7,528 nucleotides of DNA from an uncultured Bacteroidales bacterium (GTDB lineage Bacteria > Bacteroidota > Bacteroidia > Bacteroidales > UBA932): positions 1-7,528 of the forward strand of contig CAMZCW010000110.1 in the NCBI GenBank assembly GCA_947305045.1. Direction: 5' to 3'. The notes under the pieces are model-generated. The model made no database searches. It was not told the origin of the DNA and saw only the letters and a list, made by a program, of their open reading frames with translations. Each line of letters opens with the position of its first letter. The first letter of the stretch is position 1. The position numbers were made by a program, and so were the translations under genes. Of the stretch, positions 1-4,300 are shown in pieces.

Positions 1-55
1 AAAACAGGAATACAAGGCTCAGAATTAATGTGGAGAGAACTAGAATCTTTTTCAT
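1..55 (-). CDS. Partial exported or membrane protein (N-terminal signal only)
   Basis: Reading leftward from an ATG at 55-53, 18 codons are open to the window edge and give MKKILVLSTLILSLVFLF. This is a typical signal peptide or first membrane helix: Met, two lysines, then an uninterrupted hydrophobic core. No cleavage site or lipobox is reached, so secreted protein, lipoprotein and membrane protein cannot be told apart. A TAnnTTTG promoter box lies 28 bases upstream at 91-84, which supports a real gene start here. The upstream minus-strand frame ends at 118, 62 bases away. Codons are AT-rich (ATT, CTA, TTA, GTA), unlike the GC-rich genes to the right. Function unknown. Confidence 0.6.
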   Translation of the reverse strand, partial: MKKILVLSTLILSLVFLF

Positions 56-80
56 GGCACACTTAGTTTTAGAGTATATA

Positions 81-120
81 ACGCAAAGATATGCAAAAAT
101 ATACAAAAGTGTACAACTCA
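81..120. repeat. Degenerate 10-bp tandem repeat
   Basis: Four consecutive 10-base units keep a common core: acgcaaagat, atgcaaaaat, atacaaaagt and gtacaactca. The shared part is a central CAAA (CAA in the last unit) in an AT-rich context. The array spans the promoter region of the left-edge gene and the stop codon of the upstream frame. One helical turn per unit could mean phased A-tracts or repeated protein contacts, but it may only reflect AT-rich composition. Confidence 0.3.
84..91 (-). promoter_or_regulatory. Putative Bacteroidota promoter (-7 box TATCTTTG) for the left-edge gene
   Basis: The minus strand reads TATCTTTG, an exact match to the Bacteroidota sigma-ABfr -7 consensus TAnnTTTG. 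The predicted transcription start is near 77-79, giving a 5' leader of roughly 22 bases before the ATG at 55. The -33 element is weak: only a TTG about 22 bases upstream on the same strand. Confidence 0.45.
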
Positions 121-324
121 GCTCAAATCTTCAATTTTGAATCCTTCCAAATGCGAGATTAGGTTCTTGAGTGAATCAAGATAGTTTCTCTGCTGCATCC
201 GGAGTTGAAGATGGATCTTCTCTCCTGAAACAGAATAGGACTCTACATGGATACCGCTGTTCTTGAGGGTATCCAGCATCGCCACCAGCACCTCTTCCGT
301 GCGCGACGACAATGTGATATCCAC
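118..324 (-). CDS. Short ACT-like domain protein, probably the truncated 3' end of a larger gene
   Basis: The frame starts at a GTG (324-322) and encodes 68 residues ending in TGA at 120-118. It stays open upstream to a TGA at 375-373, adding about ELHLRYGDKI in front. The predicted order is strand (IVDITLSS), helix (TEEVLVAMLDTLKNSG), two strands (IHVESYSVSG and EKIHLQLRMQ), helix (YLDSLKNLISHLEG) and strand (FKIEDLS), which is the beta-alpha-beta-beta-alpha-beta order of ACT-like domains. Such domains close MgtC/SapB-type membrane proteins and some regulators. That comparison is inference from pattern, not a recognised match. The absence of a membrane or catalytic part, and transposase-like codons abutting its upstream end, suggest the tail of a disrupted gene. 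A standalone small protein is possible. Confidence 0.4.
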   Translation of the reverse strand: MDITLSSRTEEVLVAMLDTLKNSGIHVESYSVSGEKIHLQLRMQQRNYLDSLKNLISHLEGFKIEDLS

Positions 325-341
325 GATTTTGTCACCATAGC

Positions 342-419
342 GCAGGTGAAGTTCTTGACATACTTGTCGCCATCATACTTCCTCACTAGGTAGTTGAAAT
401 GGTTGCGATCATGAATTTT
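342..419 (-). pseudogene. IS4-type transposase N-terminal remnant
   Basis: In the minus-strand frame through 419-342 the translation includes RNHFNYLVRKYDGDKYVKNF followed by TC. It resembles the N-terminal region of Bacteroidota IS4-type (DUF4372-containing) transposases, which from memory read like 'F..LV.KY.GDK.VK.FTCW.QLL'. The resemblance stops just after the FTC, where a Trp is expected but Ala-Met-Val follows, and no DDE catalytic part exists here. The remnant is about 26-30 codons, overlaps the upstream end of the ACT-like frame, and so marks a rearrangement junction near 342-360. The bases accggacact at 421-430 just outside could be part of an insertion-sequence terminal repeat, but no partner end is visible. 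Confidence 0.45.
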
Positions 420-430
420 TACCGGACACT

Positions 431-664
431 AATGAGAATGTTTAATAATACCTCCAGACCGCAGGACGACACATGCCCCGTAAAATGGAAACAATTGACA
501 CACAGCTTGTTACAGAAAATCACCCATGTCAATATGCATAGATGATTTTGCGTAAACAACTAATAATCAGCTACTTCCATTTTACAGCCAATGTGATTCA
601 TCGGGAAAATCAGCGCTGTTGCATTATCGGCCCATTCGGTATCGGGAATTTTCCATAAAATTGC
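431..664. other. AT-rich intergenic region without a recognisable gene
   Basis: No convincing coding frame appears on either strand here. Base composition is clearly more AT-rich than in the genes that follow. It contains an 11-bp inverted repeat (480-490 and 575-585) and two short look-alike segments, atcgggaaaat near 600 and atcgggaatttt near 641. It is probably a mixture of insertion-sequence debris and the upstream region of the rpiB operon. Confidence 0.5.
480..585. repeat. 11-bp perfect inverted repeat framing a 106-bp segment (possible MITE remnant)
   Basis: GTAAAATGGAA at 480-490 is the exact reverse complement of TTCCATTTTAC at 575-585, with 84 bases between the arms. Neither arm extends inward or outward. 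No target-site duplication is evident at the flanks. The interior is non-coding. Size and layout would fit a small non-autonomous element or two ends of a decayed insertion sequence, and the nearby transposase remnant makes this slightly more plausible. Chance pairing of AT-rich sequence cannot be excluded. Confidence 0.3.
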
Positions 665-672
665 TACATTTG
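665..672 (+). promoter_or_regulatory. Putative promoter of the rpiB-truB-ykfC-epimerase operon (-7 box TACATTTG)
   Basis: TACATTTG matches the Bacteroidota -7 consensus TAnnTTTG exactly and lies 21 bases before the rpiB ATG at 694. The expected transcription start is near 679, giving a short leader of about 15 bases. No clear TTTG -33 element stands 19-21 bases upstream. It is the only good promoter box seen ahead of the four overlapping genes. Confidence 0.5.
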
Positions 673-693
673 TACGATAAACTTAGGACGATT

Positions 694-1125
694 ATGAAAA
701 TTGGCATTTGCAACGACCACGCAGGCGTGGAGTACAAGTTTAAACTCATCAAGATGCTCCAGAAACGCGGCATTGAGGTTGTGAATTTTGGCACGGACAC
801 CACCGACAGCGTGGATTATCCGGACTTTGCCCATAAGCTGGCCTATGCCGTGGAAAACGGCGAGGTGGACCTGGGCATCGCCCTTTGCGGAACCGGCAAC
901 GGCATGGCCATCACCCTGAACAAGCACCAGGGCATCCGCGCCGGCCTGGCCTGGGGCACCGCCATCGGCCATCTGGTGGCGCAGCACAACAACGCCAACG
1001 TGCTGGTGCTGCCGGCCCGCTTCATCAGCTACCGCCTGGCATCGGCCATCGTGCGCGAGTGGCTGGACACCCCGTTTGAGGGTGGCCGTCACCAGAAGCG
1101 CATCGACAAGATGCCCGTTAAATGA
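694..1125 (+). CDS. rpiB: Ribose-5-phosphate isomerase B (RpiB/LacAB family)
   Basis: RpiB interconverts D-ribose 5-phosphate and D-ribulose 5-phosphate in the non-oxidative pentose phosphate pathway, in the cytoplasm. The 143-residue protein has nearly the usual length of about 150. It starts MKIGICNDHAG, with the substrate-binding Asp8-His9 pair. Catalytic Cys65 sits in ALCGTGNG, His98 in AQHNNANVL, and the phosphate-binding arginines are Arg132 and Arg136 in EGGRHQKR. The start at 694 is preferred over an in-frame TTG at 619, because family similarity begins with MKIG and 619 lies upstream of the promoter box. The stop overlaps the truB start by four bases (ATGA). Related LacA/LacB sugar-phosphate isomerases share the fold, but the Cys65/His98 pair and the lack of lactose genes favour RpiB. 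A few residues depart from the E. coli protein, so another phosphosugar substrate remains possible. Confidence 0.9.
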   Translation: MKIGICNDHAGVEYKFKLIKMLQKRGIEVVNFGTDTTDSVDYPDFAHKLAYAVENGEVDLGIALCGTGNGMAITLNKHQGIRAGLAWGTAIGHLVAQHNNANVLVLPARFISYRLASAIVREWLDTPFEGGRHQKRIDKMPVK

Positions 1126-2039
1126 GTTTCTCCCGTGACATTGCCGACTATCCGGAAGGCATTGTGCTGGCGGTAGACAAGCCCTACCGCTGGACCTCGG
1201 CGGATGTCATCCGCAAGCTCAAGTACGCCGCCATCAGGCACTTCGGGAAGAAGAACCTGAAGGTGGGGCATGCGGGCACGCTGGATCCGCTGGCAACGGG
1301 GGTGCTGCTGGTTTGCATCGGCAATGCCTGCAAACGGGCGCAGGAGCTGCAGGACCACGACAAAGAATACATTGCGCGCATCCGCTTTGGCGCCACCACC
1401 CCGTCGTATGACCTGGAAAAGGAGGTGGACCGCCGGTTTCCGTATGAGCACATTACGGCCGATGCCGTTCGCGCAGCCCTTCCCGCCTTCCTGGGCGAGC
1501 AGGAGCAGGTGGCCCCGCTGTTCAGCGCCAAGAGCGTGGACGGGGTCCGGGCCTATGAACTGGCCCGCAAGCTGTACCGCGCCGGCAACACAGCGGCCAT
1601 CGACGCCGCCGCCCTGGAAACCCTCCAGCGTAACCGCATCACTATTAGCGAGTTGGAACTACTGGCCTATTCCGAGGAGGGTATAGAGGTCTCCGAACCG
1701 TCGCTCCGCGACCCCTCCCAAGCGCAACGCTCTTTGAGCGGCTGTGGGCCCCTCCCTCTTACACGGCCGAGGGTGGCCATGGGTTCGGAGACCTCTATAC
1801 CCTCCTCCGCATCGTCCCGCATCCATGTGGCCGATACTTCGGGGCTGGGGCTGCCGGAGGCCACCATCCGCATCGCGTGCTCCAAGGGCACGTACATCCG
1901 CGCCTTCGCCCGCGACCTGGGAGAGACGCTGGGCTCCGGGGCGCACCTGAGCGGGCTCATCCGCTCCCGGAGCGGAGATTATACCATCGACCAGGCACTT
2001 TCCGTAGAGGAGGCCCTGACATTGTTACAAGCAGAATGA
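1122..2039 (+). CDS. truB: tRNA pseudouridine(55) synthase TruB with an in-frame palindromic insertion
   Basis: TruB isomerises U55 in the T-loop of nearly all tRNAs to pseudouridine. The 305-residue frame shows the family blocks in order: KPYRWTSADVIRKLK (20-34), VGHAGTLDPLATGVLL with catalytic Asp55 (48-63), KEYIARIRFG with Tyr83 (81-90), the PLFSAKSVDGVRAYELAR block (132-149), and CSKGTYIRAFARDLG (253-267). The oddity is residues 185-229, rich in Ser, Pro, Arg and Gly, encoded by a 134-bp palindromic element. In E. coli TruB only about ten residues separate the strand ending 'ELLFIRHEG' from CSKGTYIR. Here more than 60 do. Removing 135 bases restores Tyr-Ser-Ala-Ser-Ser-Arg with no frame change. 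The insert falls in a loop between strands, away from Asp55, so the enzyme is probably still active, but this is inference. The gene overlaps rpiB and the next gene by four bases each. Confidence 0.93.
   Translation: MSFSRDIADYPEGIVLAVDKPYRWTSADVIRKLKYAAIRHFGKKNLKVGHAGTLDPLATGVLLVCIGNACKRAQELQDHDKEYIARIRFGATTPSYDLEKEVDRRFPYEHITADAVRAALPAFLGEQEQVAPLFSAKSVDGVRAYELARKLYRAGNTAAIDAAALETLQRNRITISELELLAYSEEGIEVSEPSLRDPSQAQRSLSGCGPLPLTRPRVAMGSETSIPSSASSRIHVADTSGLGLPEATIRIACSKGTYIRAFARDLGETLGSGAHLSGLIRSRSGDYTIDQALSVEEALTLLQAE
1674..1807. repeat. 134-bp palindromic element inserted in frame in truB (26-bp perfect inverted arms)
   Basis: The left arm 1674-1699 (gaggagggtatagagg...) is an exact reverse complement of the right arm 1782-1807, 26 of 26 bases. 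Pairing breaks just outside (C1673/C1808) and just inside (G1700/G1781). The 82-base interior holds three smaller hairpins: GTCGC-TCC-GCGAC at 1700-1712, CGCTC-TTT-GAGCG at 1728-1740, and GGCC-GAGGGT-GGCC at 1765-1778. The whole can therefore fold as one long stem closing a three-branched loop. CCCCTCCC occurs twice inside (1712-1719 and 1749-1756). TCCG is repeated at 1671-1674 and 1806-1809, a possible target-site duplication, and 1675-1809 is exactly 135 bases or 45 codons. It is read through in frame in truB, and the opposite strand is also open. There is no room for a transposase, so if mobile it is non-autonomous. Rickettsia palindromic elements and REP sequences are analogies in behaviour only; I see no sequence match. 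Confidence 0.85.
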
Positions 2040-2983
2040 AAAAACTGAGTCTTTTTATGGCGACACTCCTTGCCAGCCTTTCCGCCCTTGCGCAAGAGTG
2101 GGGCGTAGTAAATATTTCCGTGTGCAACCTGCGCAATACGCCCACGTACAGCGCAGAGATGGTGTCGCAGGCCCTTCTGGGCACGCCCGTGCACATCCTG
2201 CAGACGGGCGGCAGCTACAACTGGCCGCAGGTGCAAACGCCGGACACCTACACCGGCTGGGTACACAAGGACGCCATCACGGTAATGGATTACGCGGCCT
2301 ATCACGCCTGGAACGTGGCCCCGAAAGTGGTGGTGACGGCGCTTACCGGTATCGTCCATAAGGAGGCGTCCATGCAGTCCGCAACGGTGTCGGACGTGGT
2401 AGCCGGCGACATGCTCCGCTACCTGGGCAAGCGCGGCAACTACTTCAAGGTGGCCTTCCCGGACGAGCGCACGGGTTACCTCTCCCGCAAGCTCGCCAAG
2501 GAGGAGGACGAGTGGCGCAAGGACATCAGCCTCTCGCCGCAAGCCATCCTGGAAACCGCCAAGAGCATGCTGGGCTTCCCGTACCTCTGGGCCGGGATGT
2601 CGCCCAAAGGCATGGACTGCAGCGGCTTTGTGCGCACGGTCCTGTTCATGCACGACCTTATTCTCCCGCGCGACTCCGGTCCGCAAAGCAAGGTGGGTGA
2701 GCGCATTACGGACATGAACCAGCTCCAGCCGGCGGACCTGGTGTTCTTTGGCAGGTGGAAAGAGGACGGCACCGCCGGCATCAGCCACGTGGGCTTCTAC
2801 CTGGGCGGCGGGCGCTTCATCCACTCGCTGGGGCTGGTGAAAATCGGCAGTTTTGTACCACAGGACGCCTGTTATGATGCCTATAATACGGGCCGATACC
2901 TCTTCGGCACGCGTTTCCTGCCGTATATCGGCACGGATCCGCTCATCCAGACCACGTTAAGCAATCCTTATTATGCAGAATAG
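2036..2983 (+). CDS. ykfC: Exported NlpC/P60 gamma-D-glutamyl-L-diamino acid endopeptidase (YkfC type)
   Basis: YkfC-type enzymes cleave the bond between D-Glu and the diamino acid in peptides with a free N-terminal L-Ala, releasing L-Ala-D-Glu during murein recycling. The 315-residue protein starts at the ATG overlapping the truB stop. Residues 1-19 are a Sec signal peptide (MKKLSLFMATLLASLSALA, likely cleaved before Gln20). Two SH3b-like segments follow, about 20-85 (VCNLRNTP, GWVHKDAI) and 95-155 (GIVHKEAS, GYLSRKLA). The NlpC/P60 domain covers about 165-295: Cys195 in MDCSGF, His251 in ISHVGFYLG and His263 in FIHSLG. The Cys-His-His spacing (56 and 12) is close to that of Bacillus cereus YkfC, and Asp194, which in that enzyme contacts the substrate amine, is kept. 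The next gene encodes the enzyme that uses its product, which strengthens the assignment. Specificity for diaminopimelate over lysine cannot be read here. Confidence 0.87.
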   Translation: MKKLSLFMATLLASLSALAQEWGVVNISVCNLRNTPTYSAEMVSQALLGTPVHILQTGGSYNWPQVQTPDTYTGWVHKDAITVMDYAAYHAWNVAPKVVVTALTGIVHKEASMQSATVSDVVAGDMLRYLGKRGNYFKVAFPDERTGYLSRKLAKEEDEWRKDISLSPQAILETAKSMLGFPYLWAGMSPKGMDCSGFVRTVLFMHDLILPRDSGPQSKVGERITDMNQLQPADLVFFGRWKEDGTAGISHVGFYLGGGRFIHSLGLVKIGSFVPQDACYDAYNTGRYLFGTRFLPYIGTDPLIQTTLSNPYYAE

Positions 2984-4106
2984 ACGCGATTTCCTGAAAA
3001 CCTCGGCCCTGGCAGCGGCCGGTGTGGCGCTGGTGGGTTGCACCGGCGGTCCCGAGCGCTTCAACATTGTCAAGGGCGACGGCCGTATGCACCTGAAGTT
3101 TTTCCCATACGAACTGGAACTCACGCACACCTTCACGGTGGCATCGTACAGCCGCAAAACCACGCCGGACGTCCAGGTAGAGATTGAATATGAAGGCGTT
3201 ACGGGCTACGGCGAGGCTTCCATGCCGCCCTACCTGGGGCAGTCGGTGGCCTCCGTGACGGCCTTCCTGGAGAAGGTGGATCTCTCGCAGTTTACGGACC
3301 CGTTCCAGCTGGAGGACATCCTTGCCTATGTGGACAGCCTCTCGGAGGGCGATTCCGCCGCCAAGGCCGCTATCGACATTGCCCTGCACGACCTGGTGGG
3401 CAAGCTCATGGGCCAGCCCTGGTACCGCATCTGGGGCCTGGACCCGGCCAAGGCGCCATCGACCACCTATACCATCGGCATCGACACGGCCGATGTCGTG
3501 CGCGAAAAAACGCTGGAAGCCGCCGGGCGCTTCAATATCCTGAAGGTGAAGGTGGGCCTGGAAACGGACGAGGAAATGATTCGCACCATCCGTTCCGTCA
3601 CCGACGTTCCGCTGGCGGTAGATGCCAACCAGGGCTGGAAAGACCGCTCCAAAGCCCTGGACGAGATTCACTGGCTGGCGTCTCAGGGCATCGTGATGGT
3701 GGAGCAGCCCATGCCCGTGACGCAGCTGGACGACATTGCCTGGCTCACCGAGCGCAGTCCCCTCCCCATCTTTGCCGATGAAAGCATCCAGCGCCTCAAG
3801 GACATTCCCGCTCTGGTGGGCGCCTTCTCCGGCATCAACATCAAACTGATGAAATGCACCGGCATGCGGGAAGCCTGGAAGATGGTCTCCACCGCCCGCG
3901 CCCTGGGCATGAAGGTGATGGTGGGCTGCATGACGGAAACCTCCTGCGCCGTCTCCGCCGCCGCCCAGCTCTCCCCCGCCGTGGACTTCGCAGACCTGGA
4001 CGGCAACCTCCTCATCTCCAACGACCGCTTCCGCGGCGTTCGCGTGGTGGACGGCAAACTCACCCTGCCCCCCGATCCCGGCATTGGCGTAACCCTTGTA
4101 AAGTAA
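2973..4106 (+). CDS. Exported dipeptide epimerase, enolase superfamily (L-Ala-D/L-Glu epimerase type)
   Basis: Members epimerise L-Ala-D-Glu to L-Ala-L-Glu, so that the dipeptide from peptidoglycan can be broken down. The 377-residue protein begins with a twin-arginine-like motif (NRRDFLK, 3-9), a hydrophobic stretch and a lipobox LVGC with Cys23, so it is probably an exported lipoprotein. The muconate/mandelate-racemase-type barrel shows the KxK acid-base lysine Lys193 (LKVKVG), metal ligands Asp217 (VDANQGW), Glu244 (VEQPM) and Asp269 (ADES), and the opposite lysine Lys291 (INIKLMK). The DLD at 341-343 matches the aspartates that bind the dipeptide ammonium group in the characterised epimerases. 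The start overlaps the ykfC end by 11 bases. Known cytoplasmic relatives are YkfB and YcjG. Dipeptide epimerases vary in specificity (a Bacteroides relative was studied with L-Pro-D-Glu), so the exact substrate is inferred from the ykfC neighbour. Confidence 0.87.
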   Translation: MQNRRDFLKTSALAAAGVALVGCTGGPERFNIVKGDGRMHLKFFPYELELTHTFTVASYSRKTTPDVQVEIEYEGVTGYGEASMPPYLGQSVASVTAFLEKVDLSQFTDPFQLEDILAYVDSLSEGDSAAKAAIDIALHDLVGKLMGQPWYRIWGLDPAKAPSTTYTIGIDTADVVREKTLEAAGRFNILKVKVGLETDEEMIRTIRSVTDVPLAVDANQGWKDRSKALDEIHWLASQGIVMVEQPMPVTQLDDIAWLTERSPLPIFADESIQRLKDIPALVGAFSGINIKLMKCTGMREAWKMVSTARALGMKVMVGCMTETSCAVSAAAQLSPAVDFADLDGNLLISNDRFRGVRVVDGKLTLPPDPGIGVTLVK

Positions 4107-4125
4107 ATATTTTTTACTAACTTTG
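4094..4125 (+). promoter_or_regulatory. Putative tRNA-Ser promoter (CTTG ... TAACTTTG)
   Basis: TAACTTTG at 4118-4125 matches the TAnnTTTG -7 consensus. CTTG at 4094-4097 lies 20 bases upstream, the spacing expected for the -33 element (consensus TTTG). Transcription would start near 4132, just before the mature tRNA at 4139. The -33 part falls inside the last codons of the epimerase gene. Confidence 0.6.
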
Positions 4126-4138
4126 CAGTCCACTTCCC

Positions 4139-4225
4139 GGTGAGTTGTCCGAGTGGTTGAAGGAGCCTGCCTCGAAAACAGGTTTGCGTGCGAGCGCAAC
4201 GGGGGTTCGAATCCCTCACTCACCG
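4139..4225 (+). tRNA. tRNA-Ser (anticodon CGA)
   Basis: A complete class II tRNA can be folded by eye. The acceptor stem is GGTGAGT with ACTCACC (7 pairs), the D stem TCC with GGA, and the anticodon stem CCTGC with ACAGG around loop CTCGAAA. Anticodon CGA at 4173-4175 reads UCG. The long variable arm has stem TTGCG with CGCAA (4184-4188, 4195-4199), and the T arm is GGGGG with CCCTC around TTCGAAT. The discriminator is G4225. The CCA end is not encoded (CAA follows), so it must be added afterwards. The innermost anticodon-stem pair is a C-A mismatch (4170/4178), which is slightly unusual. The long variable arm is a serine identity feature. Confidence 0.96.
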
Positions 4226-4237
4226 CAATAAGGTAGC

Positions 4238-4274
4238 AAAAAACTGCGTCAAGCTTGCTTGAACGCAGTTTTTT
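4238..4274. terminator. Bidirectional intrinsic terminator between tRNA-Ser and the convergent peptidase
   Basis: AAAAAACTGCGT at 4238-4249 pairs with ACGCAGTTTTTT at 4263-4274. An inner CAAGC/GCTTG hairpin (4250-4254, 4257-4261) caps the stem, with A4262 unpaired. The run of six T on the plus strand follows the tRNA by about 45 bases, and the A run gives the equivalent U tract on the minus strand, 27 bases beyond the peptidase stop. One hairpin therefore serves both converging transcripts. Confidence 0.85.
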
Positions 4275-4300
4275 GATGGCTTATTGGCAAAGCATTTCCA

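Noticed and set aside
81..120. CRISPR-like array from the 10-bp repeats
   Set aside because: Units are only 10 bases, adjacent and degenerate, with no spacers.
619..693. Upstream TTG start extending rpiB by 25 residues
   Set aside because: The added peptide has no resemblance to the RpiB N-terminus and the TTG lies upstream of the TACATTTG promoter box; the ATG at 694 gives the conserved MKIGICNDHAG start.
1674..1807. Palindrome read as an intrinsic terminator
   Set aside because: There is no T run after the right arm, and it lies within an intact coding frame with conserved sequence on both sides.
1659..1960. Minus-strand frames through the truB palindrome as separate genes
   Set aside because: They depend on the palindrome being open on both strands and continue antisense to conserved TruB sequence; no start region or promoter supports them.
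1877..2035. Upstream in-frame ATG extending the YkfC-like protein by 53 residues
   Set aside because: The extension is an arginine/proline-rich translation of the truB end in another frame. The ATG at 2036 begins a textbook signal peptide and overlaps the truB stop as ATGA.
2943..4223. Long minus-strand open frame antisense to the epimerase and tRNA
   Set aside because: Its product is rich in His, Gly and Arg with no recognisable domain, and the plus strand carries all the enolase-superfamily motifs. It is a GC-content shadow.
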